The translations under genes were made by a program, and so were the position numbers. From contig NZ_NXIF01000027.1 in the NCBI RefSeq assembly GCF_002837275.1, positions 84,430 to 148,429 on the forward strand: a stretch of DNA of 64,000 bases. Direction: 5' to 3'. Under the pieces are notes generated by a model that was given only the letters and a program-made list of their open reading frames with translations, had not been told where the DNA came from and searched no databases. Every line of letters starts with the position of its first letter. Position 1 is the stretch's first letter. The stretch comes from Malaciobacter halophilus (lineage in GTDB: Bacteria; Campylobacterota; Campylobacteria; Campylobacterales; Arcobacteraceae). Shown here one piece after another: positions 18,377 through 25,831 of the stretch.

Positions 18377-19123
18377 TTATATATCTACAAATACATCTTT
18401 ATTAACTCTGTATCCTTCTCCATAAATATTTTTAATCATATCTGTAGGAATCTTTTTTCTTATTCTTTTAATAAGTGATTTTATAGAATCAATACTAAGT
18501 TCTTTATCAAATTTATCACTATAAATTGTATTATAAATATCTTCATTTGAAAATGTAATATATGGATTATTAATAAGTAAATTTAGTAGTATAGTTTCAC
18601 TTGAAGATAGCTTTACTTCTTTACCTTTTTTTATTAAGGCTTTTTTCTCTTTATCCCATACAAAATTCTCTATTAAAAATACTTTTTCAGAAGCCTCTTT
18701 TGAGTTATTTATTTTTTTAGAAATTGATAATAAAGGCTCTACTAATTGATCAATTAATAAAGGTTTTTGTACAAAGTTATTAACACCTAAATTTATTAAT
18801 TCAATAAGGTATTTGGAATCTTCATATGCAGAAATAACAATAACATCTTGGTCTTTATTTATTTTTAAAATATCTTTTGTTAATTCAATACCGTTTTTCT
18901 TTGGCATTTTTATGTCAGTAATTACTATATCGTAATAGAAATTTTTCTCTTCATAGAACTTTAAATACTTTTCTAAACCTTCTTCTCCATTTGTTGCTAA
19001 ATCAACTTGGTTAAAAAGAGTCTTAAAAATTTTTTCACTTTGAAGTCTTAAATCTTCATCATCTTCAATAAAAAGTATATTTAAAGCACTAGATTCTTTT
19101 TGTAATTGTTTGTATTTATTCAT
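18377..19123 (-). CDS. OmpR/PhoB-type response regulator
   Basis: Cytoplasmic transcription regulator of a two-component system. The receiver domain (about residues 14-130) has the acidic pair in LFIEDDEDL, phospho-acceptor D70 in IVITDIKMPKKNG, and the conserved Lys in NNFVQKPL. The C-terminal winged helix (about 155-245) shows LSSSETILLNLLINNP, IKSLIKRIRKKIP and IYGEGYRVN. No kinase gene is adjacent. The two orphan kinases at 6701 and 9032 are possible partners, but nothing in the sequence proves this. Transcribed divergently from the DMT gene. Confidence 0.9.
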   Translation of the reverse strand: MNKYKQLQKESSALNILFIEDDEDLRLQSEKIFKTLFNQVDLATNGEEGLEKYLKFYEEKNFYYDIVITDIKMPKKNGIELTKDILKINKDQDVIVISAYEDSKYLIELINLGVNNFVQKPLLIDQLVEPLLSISKKINNSKEASEKVFLIENFVWDKEKKALIKKGKEVKLSSSETILLNLLINNPYITFSNEDIYNTIYSDKFDKELSIDSIKSLIKRIRKKIPTDMIKNIYGEGYRVNKDVFVDI

Positions 19124-19253
19124 ATTTTGTCCTAATACTTTTATCTTTATAAAATTATTAGATAAATAGAGTTAAACTAATCTTAATGAAAAGCAAATAA
19201 TCAACAAACTTCGTTATTTTTTGTTATTTTTTGTTAAAATTAAAGGATATATC

Positions 19254-20144
19254 ATAAAATCAAATTCAAAAGCATATAAATTTGCATTAACTGCTATCTT
19301 CTTTTGGTCAACTGTTGCAACGGCATTTAAGCTCTCTTTAGAGTTTTTAACTCCAGAAATGTTAGTTTTTTTAGCTTCAATTGCATCTACGGTTATATTA
19401 TTTATAATTCTCTTGTATGAAAAAAGATTATATTTAGTTAAAACTCATATAAAAAACAATTTTAAATTGACTCTTGCAATGGGAATACTTAATCCTTTTT
19501 TGTATTATCTTGTACTTTTTAAAGCTTATTCACTACTTCCTGCACAAGAAGCACAAGCCATTAATTATACTTGGGCATTAATGTTAGCATATTTAGCTGT
19601 TCCTTTTTTAAAACAAAAATTAACATTTCAAGATATTATTGCAGGAATTATATGTTATTTTGGAGTTTTAATAATCTCTACAAGAGGAGAGCCTTTTTCT
19701 TTAAATTTTTCAAATCTTTATGGAGTTTCTTTAGCTTTATTTAGTACAGTTTTATGGGCTATGTATTGGATATTTAATACAAAATCAAAAGCTCATCCAG
19801 AAGTTGGGCTTTTTGCTAATTTTTTAGTAGCTTTACCTTTAATAGTTTGTTATTTATATTTTACAGATGGATTTTTTGTTCCTGAAATAAAAGCTATTTT
19901 GGCTGCTTCTTATGTAGGTGTTTTTGAGATGGGAATTACTTTTATGTTTTGGTTAAAAGCTATGCAATATACTACAAGTACTTCTAAAATTGCTAATTTA
20001 ATATTTATATCTCCTTTTTTATCTTTAATCTTTATATATTTTATTTTAGGAGAAAAAATTTATATCTCGACATTGTTTGGATTAACCTTGATTGTATTTG
20101 GATTAATTGTTCAGCAAAAAAGAACAAAAATAGCAAAGAAATAG
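19254..20144 (+). CDS. DMT-superfamily (EamA) transporter with unusual start
   Basis: Ten-helix transporter with two EamA repeats. It opens SNSKAYKFALTAIFFWSTVA and contains the internal motif VLWAMYWIFNTKSK and FLSLIFIYFILGEKIYIST. The start is odd: there is no ATG or GTG in frame before the first helix. AAAGGA at 19242-19247 stands 6 bases before an ATA codon at 19254, the best-placed candidate; a TTG at 19221 lacks a ribosome site and adds a run of poorly fitting residues. A G-to-A change or error at an ATG is also possible. Substrate unknown. Confidence 0.8.
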   Translation: MKSNSKAYKFALTAIFFWSTVATAFKLSLEFLTPEMLVFLASIASTVILFIILLYEKRLYLVKTHIKNNFKLTLAMGILNPFLYYLVLFKAYSLLPAQEAQAINYTWALMLAYLAVPFLKQKLTFQDIIAGIICYFGVLIISTRGEPFSLNFSNLYGVSLALFSTVLWAMYWIFNTKSKAHPEVGLFANFLVALPLIVCYLYFTDGFFVPEIKAILAASYVGVFEMGITFMFWLKAMQYTTSTSKIANLIFISPFLSLIFIYFILGEKIYISTLFGLTLIVFGLIVQQKRTKIAKK

Positions 20145-20254
20145 CATTTTATTATTAATTTAAAAAAAACTCTAAAAATGATTAAAAATACATATTTATA
20201 ACACAATTTTTAAGATTCAGTTAAGTTTTGCTGTGAAATAATGAGTAATGTTTT

Positions 20255-20278
20255 TTTAGTACTACTTTTAGTACTACT
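20255..20278. repeat. Perfect tandem 12-bp repeat, candidate operator of the RHH gene
   Basis: TTTAGTACTACT occurs twice head to tail without a gap, ending 25 bases before the ATG of the ribbon-helix-helix protein. Each copy contains the palindrome AGTACT. Ribbon-helix-helix repressors typically bind tandem short sites about one helical turn apart in their own promoter, so this is a natural autoregulatory operator; binding is inferred. Confidence 0.6.
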
Positions 20279-20303
20279 AAAATTTTATTAGGAATTAAAA
20301 GTA

Positions 20304-20537
20304 ATGGCAAAGCAAAAACATAAAAGAAAAGTAATTAGAAATGTAATTGACAAACATACTAAAAATGGTAAAAAAGAGATATCACAACTTACAATTAAGA
20401 TTGATAAAAAATTGGATAATGCTTTAATTGTTTTATCAAATGAAATTAATATCTCTAAAAATAGACTAATTGAAGATATATTGTATGAGAGCGGGATACT
20501 TCAAGAAGTTGATGAAAATTATGAAGGAGTAGAGTAA
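20304..20537 (+). CDS. Ribbon-helix-helix (CopG/MetJ-like) regulator
   Basis: 77-residue protein with a basic N-terminus (MAKQKHKRKVIRNVIDKH) followed by a likely RHH fold: strand ISQLTIKIDKKLDN, helix A ALIVLSNEINIS, turn and helix B KNRLIEDILYESG. RHH proteins bind DNA as dimers through the paired strands. ATG after AGGAATTAAAAGTA. Its stop overlaps the next ATG (TAATGAG), and that gene lies 18 bases before the liv binding-protein gene, so it appears to be the first gene of the liv operon and is the likely regulator. Confidence 0.65.
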   Translation: MAKQKHKRKVIRNVIDKHTKNGKKEISQLTIKIDKKLDNALIVLSNEINISKNRLIEDILYESGILQEVDENYEGVE

Positions 20538-21196
20538 TGAGTAGTTTTCCTTCTCAAGAAAAAATAATTAAGTGTGTTTTAGATGGAATAATTACAGCTA
20601 AAAATAACTTTACTTTTTGGACTGCTGATGAACTTTACTTATCATATGCGCCACCAAAATTTTTAACTATTCATGTATCTCAAGAAATATCAAAACTTAA
20701 AGATGCACCTGAAATATTTATTGATGCAACTATTGCAGATATACTTAGATGCTCTTTACCTTCAAGAGATGCTTTTAGAGAGTTTATGAAAAAAAGATAT
20801 TTATCACAAGATGTTTTATGTTTAACATTAGATGAAAGATTTGAACATAAAAGTGATAATGATTCTATTTCTAGAGTTATAATGAGTATTAAAAATGGTG
20901 TTAGAAATGTTAAGGAGGAGTACAAATATGAGATAGAAAAAATGTGTAAAATGCTTTATAGAAATAAGTTGGATGATTCAACTTTAGATTATGCAATTTT
21001 CGCATTTTATTTAGATATTTCAAATAGTGATAGAAAGAAAAGTGAGCAAAGACTAAAAGAGATTACAGAATCTTTTGATAAAATAGTATACTCATTTGAA
21101 AACTTAGAATCAAGATTTGAAGGAGGGAAGGTAAATATCATACCAAATATTGGTGAATGGGCAGTTGGTTGCTATATAATCGAGCCTAAGTTTTAA
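20537..21196 (+). CDS. Unknown 219-aa protein between RHH regulator and liv genes
   Basis: No family recognised. It has no signal peptide or membrane helix. The N-terminal third (QEKIIKCVLDGIITAKNNFTFWTADELYLSYAPPKFLTIHV) is mixed alpha/beta; the middle holds ILRCSLPSRDAFREFMKKRY and LTLDERFEHKSDND; the C-terminal half is helical and charged and ends IGEWAVGCYIIEPKF. Its start overlaps the RHH stop and the livK-type gene follows after 18 bases with its own AAAGGAG, so it belongs to the operon. It could be a sensor or effector working with the RHH protein, but a toxin-type partner cannot be excluded. Confidence 0.7.
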   Translation: MSSFPSQEKIIKCVLDGIITAKNNFTFWTADELYLSYAPPKFLTIHVSQEISKLKDAPEIFIDATIADILRCSLPSRDAFREFMKKRYLSQDVLCLTLDERFEHKSDNDSISRVIMSIKNGVRNVKEEYKYEIEKMCKMLYRNKLDDSTLDYAIFAFYLDISNSDRKKSEQRLKEITESFDKIVYSFENLESRFEGGKVNIIPNIGEWAVGCYIIEPKF

Positions 21197-21214
21197 TAAA
21201 TTAAAGGAGAAAAA

Positions 21215-22342
21215 ATGGGAAAAATCACAAAAGTTGCAAAAGCTGTTGCACTTAGTGCAATAGTTGCAAGTTCAAGTCTGCTAGCAGCAGATACAGTTAA
21301 AATCGGTGTTCAAGCACCTATTACAGGAAAATATGCAAATGAAGGTCAAGGAATTGATCAGTTTGTTAGATTAATTGTAAATGAAAAAAATGCACAAGGT
21401 GGATTACTTGGTAAAAAAATCGAAGTAGTTACTTGTGATGATGAAGCTAAAGCTCAAAAAGCAGCGGTTTGTGCTAGAAAACTTGTAAATGCAGGAGTTT
21501 TTGCTGTAATTGGTTCTTATACATCAGGTGCAACAGAAGCTGCACAAACTACATATTATAGAAATAAAGTACTTCAAACTAGTGATGGTACAAGTGATTC
21601 TTTAATTAAAAGAAAGTATTGGACTTTTTTTAGAAACTCATTTCCTAACTCTGCACAAAGTGATTTTACAGCAGACTATTTTGTAAATCAAAAAAAATAT
21701 GAAAGAATAGTTGTTTTATCTGATTACTCTTCATATTCAACTGGTTTAGGTGATGCAACAGAAAACTCTATTAAAAAAATAGGTGGAAATGTAATCTTTA
21801 GAGGAAAAATAAAATCAGGTACTCAAAATTTTACTGCAATGCTTACTAAAATTAAAGCTATGAATCCAGATGTTATTTATTATTCAGGGTACTATACAGA
21901 TGGAGGTCTTTTAAGAGCACAACAAAAACAATTAGGAATAAATGCAGATTTTGTTGGTGGAGATTCAAATGATAATCCAGACTTCTTAAAATTAGCAGGT
22001 AGTGCAGCAGAAGGTACAGTATTAATAAACTTCCCAACACCAGATATATTACCTTATAAAGAGGCTAAAAAATATTTAAAAGCTTATGAAGATACTTATA
22101 ATATGAAGCCACCTTCAATTTGGGCAGTTGTAAATGCAGATGGTTTAAGAGCTATTATGCATGGAGTTGAACAAACAAAATCTTTTGATACTAAAAAAAT
22201 CTCTGATTTTTTACATAATTTAAAAGATTATCCAGGAATCACTGGACCAGTTACTTTTAGAAATGACGGTGAAAGAATTGGAGCAAAATTCATGGTTTAT
22301 GAGATTCAAAAAGATGGTTCTTATAAAGTATTAGGGAAATAA
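21215..22342 (+). CDS. Branched-chain-amino-acid-type ABC transporter substrate-binding protein
   Basis: Periplasmic type I binding protein that delivers ligand to LivHM. A signal peptide (about residues 1-24, ending SSLLAAD) leads into TVKIGVQAPITGKYANEGQG and VNEKNAQGGLLGKKIEVV, the LivJ/LivK signature; VFAVIGSYTSGATEA and IWAVVNADGLRAI follow. At 375 residues it has the family length. ATG after AAAGGAGAAAAA. Members of this family also bind amides, urea or aromatic acids, so the ligand is uncertain. It is the first of five contiguous transporter genes. Confidence 0.92.
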   Translation: MGKITKVAKAVALSAIVASSSLLAADTVKIGVQAPITGKYANEGQGIDQFVRLIVNEKNAQGGLLGKKIEVVTCDDEAKAQKAAVCARKLVNAGVFAVIGSYTSGATEAAQTTYYRNKVLQTSDGTSDSLIKRKYWTFFRNSFPNSAQSDFTADYFVNQKKYERIVVLSDYSSYSTGLGDATENSIKKIGGNVIFRGKIKSGTQNFTAMLTKIKAMNPDVIYYSGYYTDGGLLRAQQKQLGINADFVGGDSNDNPDFLKLAGSAAEGTVLINFPTPDILPYKEAKKYLKAYEDTYNMKPPSIWAVVNADGLRAIMHGVEQTKSFDTKKISDFLHNLKDYPGITGPVTFRNDGERIGAKFMVYEIQKDGSYKVLGK

Positions 22343-22350
22343 GGTAAAAA

Positions 22351-23253
22351 ATGGATATTTTTCTTCAACAGTTAATTAATGGTTTAACTATTGGAAGTCT
22401 ATATGCATTGGTAGCTTTAGGTTATACAATGGTTTACGGTGTGATGAAGTTAATTAACTTCGCACACGGTGACCTTGTTGCCTTTTCTGCTTATGTGGGG
22501 CTAACAATTTTTTCTCAATTTTTTGGGGCGAGTGCTAACTCATTAATTAATGTAGTAATTATATTTTTATTAACAGCAATTGTAGTTGCATTTGTAGGTG
22601 TTCTTCTTGAGCGTCTTGCCTATAGACCTTTAAGAACGGCACCAAGATTAAGTGCTGTTGTTTCAGCACTAGGTGCCTCACTTGTAATTCAAAACGCAAT
22701 TATGTTAATTTGGGGACCAAATATGAAAATCTTTCCTTCTGATTTATTACCAAATACAATTTGGCAAATTGGAGGAGTTATTTTAACATTTACTCAAGTA
22801 TTAATCTTAATTTTATCAGCAGTTTTAATGACTGGACTTTATATGTTTATTAATAAAACAAAAATTGGTACTGCAATTAGGGCAACTGCAATAGATCAAG
22901 ATGCAGCTAAATTAATGGGTATTAATGTAAATAGAATAATTATGATTATTTTTATAGTAGGTTCATCATTGGGTGCTATTGGTGGATTATTTATTGGGAT
23001 TTATTATAGAGGTTTGACTTTTGATATGGGATGGCTTTATGGGCTAAATGCTTTTATTGCAGCTATTATTGGTGGTATTGGTAATATTCCAGGTGCTATG
23101 CTTGGTGGTTTACTTTTAGGACTATTTAATGCAATGATTGCAGGATACATCTCAACAGAATGGGCTGAAACTTTTACTTTTATACTTCTAATTGTAATCT
23201 TAATTGTTAGACCAACTGGTATTCTTGGTGAAAAAACAGCGGAGAAAGTGTAA
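22351..23253 (+). CDS. livH: Branched-chain amino acid ABC permease LivH
   Basis: Inner-membrane permease with about eight helices. Begins FLQQLINGLTIGSLYALVALGYTMVYG, here seen in parts as INGLTIGSLYALVALGY and MVYGVMKLINFAHGDL, the near-invariant LivH opening. The coupling segment RATAIDQDAAKLMGIN, which contacts the ATPase, is near residue 180. It starts 8 bases after the binding-protein stop and its stop TAATG overlaps livM. Confidence 0.93.
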   Translation: MDIFLQQLINGLTIGSLYALVALGYTMVYGVMKLINFAHGDLVAFSAYVGLTIFSQFFGASANSLINVVIIFLLTAIVVAFVGVLLERLAYRPLRTAPRLSAVVSALGASLVIQNAIMLIWGPNMKIFPSDLLPNTIWQIGGVILTFTQVLILILSAVLMTGLYMFINKTKIGTAIRATAIDQDAAKLMGINVNRIIMIIFIVGSSLGAIGGLFIGIYYRGLTFDMGWLYGLNAFIAAIIGGIGNIPGAMLGGLLLGLFNAMIAGYISTEWAETFTFILLIVILIVRPTGILGEKTAEKV

Positions 23254-24218
23254 TGAATAAAACAACAATTATAGCAACACTATTTATTGCCATAATGGCA
23301 GTTTTCCCGTTTTTAGTTGATTCAGCTTGGTTAACTATTGGAATTACATTTTTAGTTTTCTCAGTTGTAGCTTTTTCTCAAGATATTATTTTGGGACGAG
23401 CAGGTGTTTTTAATATGGGGCATGCAATCTTTTTTGGTATTGGTGCTTATTCAACTGCTATATTAAATGTACATTTTGGTTTAGAGATTATTGAAACTCT
23501 ACCTTTTGCAATAATCTTTCCTGTAATTATTGCTATTTTATTAGCTGGACCTATTATTCATTTAAGAGGTGATTATTTACTTGTTGCAACAATTGGATTT
23601 AATATTATTTTTGAACAAGTATTATCAAATGATCCTTTTGGTTTAACAGGTGGGCCTAATGGTATTTTTGGGATTGATGTTGTAAGAGTTTTTGGATATG
23701 AACTTTGGTCACAAACAGCAATATATTATATTGCATTTTCTTTATTGATTATTACACTTTTAATAATTAGAAATCTTGATAATTCAAAATATGGTAGAGC
23801 ACTTTATTATATTAATAAAGATGAAATCGCAGCTAAGTCTATGGGTATAAATGTATCTTACTATAAACTTTTTGCTTTTGCTCTAGGAGCTGCAATTGCA
23901 GGGGCTGCTGGTTCAGTATTTGCGATTCAATATTCAGCTGTATCTCCTGAATCTTTTAATTTTATGCAATCAGTAATGTTTTTTGCTATTGTACTTGTTG
24001 GTGGTTCTGCTTCACTTCCTGGTGTAATTATTGGTACATTTGTTATGTTTGTACTTCCTGAACTATTTACAGAGTTTAAAGAGTCAAGATATTTAATATT
24101 TGGTGCTGCAATGATTTTAACAATGATTTTAAGACCAAATGGAGTTTGGCCTGCAACTTTTGGAAATATCCCAAACTATTTAAAAAGAAAAGCAGCTAAA
24201 CTAAAAGGAGAAAAGTGA
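23253..24218 (+). CDS. livM: Branched-chain amino acid ABC permease LivM
   Basis: Second membrane subunit, about ten helices, 321 residues. Family segments are LGRAGVFNMGHAIFFGIGAY, LRGDYLLVATIGFNIIFEQV, and the coupling loop KDEIAAKSMGINVSYYKL. FAIVLVGGSASLPGVIIGTF and a polar tail complete the pattern. Its start overlaps the livH stop by one base, and its end overlaps the livG ATG, which indicates coupled translation and equal stoichiometry with LivH. Confidence 0.93.
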   Translation: MNKTTIIATLFIAIMAVFPFLVDSAWLTIGITFLVFSVVAFSQDIILGRAGVFNMGHAIFFGIGAYSTAILNVHFGLEIIETLPFAIIFPVIIAILLAGPIIHLRGDYLLVATIGFNIIFEQVLSNDPFGLTGGPNGIFGIDVVRVFGYELWSQTAIYYIAFSLLIITLLIIRNLDNSKYGRALYYINKDEIAAKSMGINVSYYKLFAFALGAAIAGAAGSVFAIQYSAVSPESFNFMQSVMFFAIVLVGGSASLPGVIIGTFVMFVLPELFTEFKESRYLIFGAAMILTMILRPNGVWPATFGNIPNYLKRKAAKLKGEK

Positions 24219-24997
24219 TGAAATATGTATTAGAGATTGAAAATGTTTCAAAGCTGTTCTTTGGATTAGTTGCTATTGATAATTTGACAATAAAAGTTAA
24301 ACCAGGACAAATTTATGGAATTATTGGACCAAATGGAGCTGGTAAAACAACACTATTTAATTGTGTTACTGGGATTTACAAACCAGAAAAAGGAACAATA
24401 AAATATAAAGGCGAAGATATTACAGGAATGTCTTCTTATAAAATTGCACAAAAGGGTGTATTAAGAACTTTCCAAAATATTAGACTTTTTAAAGAGATGA
24501 GTGTTGCAGAAAATATTATGGCAGGTTGCCATACAAAATCTAAACAAAAATGGTATCACTCTATTATTCATACTCCTTTTTATAAAAAAGATAATGAAGC
24601 TAGTTGGAAGACAGTTGAAGAATTAATGGAGTTTTTTAATCTTACTAAGTTTGCATTAACTCCCGTAGGAGATTTATCATATGGGAATCAAAGAAAAGTA
24701 GAAATGGCAAGAGCATTAGCTGCTAAACCTGAGCTTTTGATATTAGATGAGCCAGCTGCTGGCTTAAATGAGAATGAAACAATTGAACTTACAAATATAA
24801 TCTTAAAAATCAAGGAAATGGGACTTGGGATTATGATGATTGAACATGATATGGATATGGTTATGAAATTAACAGATTATATAACTGTAATTAATTTTGG
24901 AAAAGAGATTTCTCAAGGTATTCCAAGTTTTGTTCAAGATGACCCAAGAGTAATTGAAGCATATATTGGAAGTGATGATGATGAGGATGAAGAGTAA
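24218..24997 (+). CDS. livG: Branched-chain amino acid ABC ATPase LivG
   Basis: ATP-binding subunit, about 259 residues. Walker A GPNGAGKTTL, the LivG segment VLRTFQNIRLFKEMSVAENI, signature LSYGNQRKVEMARALA, Walker B LLILDEPAAGLN and switch His in MIEHDMDMV. The ATG at 24218 follows AAAGGAGAAAAGTG at correct spacing; a GTG three bases earlier is less likely. The C-terminus is acidic (SDDDEDEE). Overlaps livF by one base. Confidence 0.93.
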   Translation: MKYVLEIENVSKLFFGLVAIDNLTIKVKPGQIYGIIGPNGAGKTTLFNCVTGIYKPEKGTIKYKGEDITGMSSYKIAQKGVLRTFQNIRLFKEMSVAENIMAGCHTKSKQKWYHSIIHTPFYKKDNEASWKTVEELMEFFNLTKFALTPVGDLSYGNQRKVEMARALAAKPELLILDEPAAGLNENETIELTNIILKIKEMGLGIMMIEHDMDMVMKLTDYITVINFGKEISQGIPSFVQDDPRVIEAYIGSDDDEDEE

Positions 24998-25716
24998 TGC
25001 AAACTGAAATTTTATTAGATGTAAGAGATTTACATGTAAGTTACGGAGCTATTGCTGCAATCAAAGGAATTTCTTTGAAAGTTCATAAAGGTGAGGTTGT
25101 TACAATTCTTGGAGCAAATGGTGCAGGTAAAACAACAACTTTAAAAACTATTTCTGGATTATTAAAATCAAAATCAGGAAATATTATATTTGATAAAAAT
25201 GATATTACAAATACACCTGCACATGATATTGTAAGTTTAGGGATGTCTCACTCTCCTGAAGGAAGAAGAGTTTTTGGGACTTTAACTGTTGAAGAAAATC
25301 TCATGATGGGTGCATATACTTTAAAAGACCATGATAAGGAGACTTTGGAGTGGATTTATGATATTTTACCAAGATTAAAAGAGAGAAGAAAACAACTTGC
25401 AGGAACTTTAAGTGGAGGTGAGCAACAAATGCTTGCAATTGGTAGAGCTATTATGAGTAAACCCAAACTTCTTATATTAGATGAACCAAGTTTAGGTCTT
25501 GCTCCAATTTTAGTAAAAGCTATTTTTAAAGCAGTAAAAGAGATTGCTCAAAGTGGCGTAACAGTACTAATTGTTGAACAAAATGCAAAAGCTGCATTGA
25601 AATTAGCAAATAGAGGTTATGTTCTTGAAGTTGGAAAGATTACCCATGAAGGTACATCACAAGAGTTATTAAGCTCAGAAGCAATTCAAGAAGCATATTT
25701 AGGTAAAAAACACTAA
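24997..25716 (+). CDS. livF: Branched-chain amino acid ABC ATPase LivF
   Basis: Second ATPase of the importer, 239 residues. Walker A GANGAGKTTT, the LivF-specific MSHSPEGRRVFGTLTVEENL region, signature LSGGEQQMLAIGRA, Walker B LLILDEPSLGLAP and switch segment LIVEQNAKAAL. It is the last gene of the liv operon; six bases after its stop begins the structured element at 25722, followed by putA. Confidence 0.94.
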   Translation: MQTEILLDVRDLHVSYGAIAAIKGISLKVHKGEVVTILGANGAGKTTTLKTISGLLKSKSGNIIFDKNDITNTPAHDIVSLGMSHSPEGRRVFGTLTVEENLMMGAYTLKDHDKETLEWIYDILPRLKERRKQLAGTLSGGEQQMLAIGRAIMSKPKLLILDEPSLGLAPILVKAIFKAVKEIAQSGVTVLIVEQNAKAALKLANRGYVLEVGKITHEGTSQELLSSEAIQEAYLGKKH

Positions 25717-25721
25717 AGTTA

Positions 25722-25793
25722 TAAGTAGCAAGAGGGGCATACTTGGCGGTTGCTCCCCTCTGACACAGAAAATTGTGCGTGTTAAGCTACTTA
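25722..25793 (+). ncRNA. Structured three-way-junction RNA element between livF and putA
   Basis: Three nested helices can be drawn. The outer stem is TAAGTAGC (25722-25729) with GCTACTTA (25786-25793). Inside it a GC-rich hairpin pairs AGAGGGG (25731-25737) with CCCCTCT (25755-25761) around a 17-base loop containing CTTGGCGG, and a second hairpin pairs GACAC (25762-25766) with GTGTT (25779-25783). The junction strands are only 0-2 bases. The GC content stands out from the AT-rich surroundings. It ends 38 bases before the putA ATG, so a leader regulating putA (riboswitch-like) or a 3' element of the liv mRNA are both possible. It matches no riboswitch class I know. Confidence 0.55.
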
Positions 25794-25831
25794 AAATTTA
25801 TTTAAAACTCAATTAATTTTAAGGATATAGT

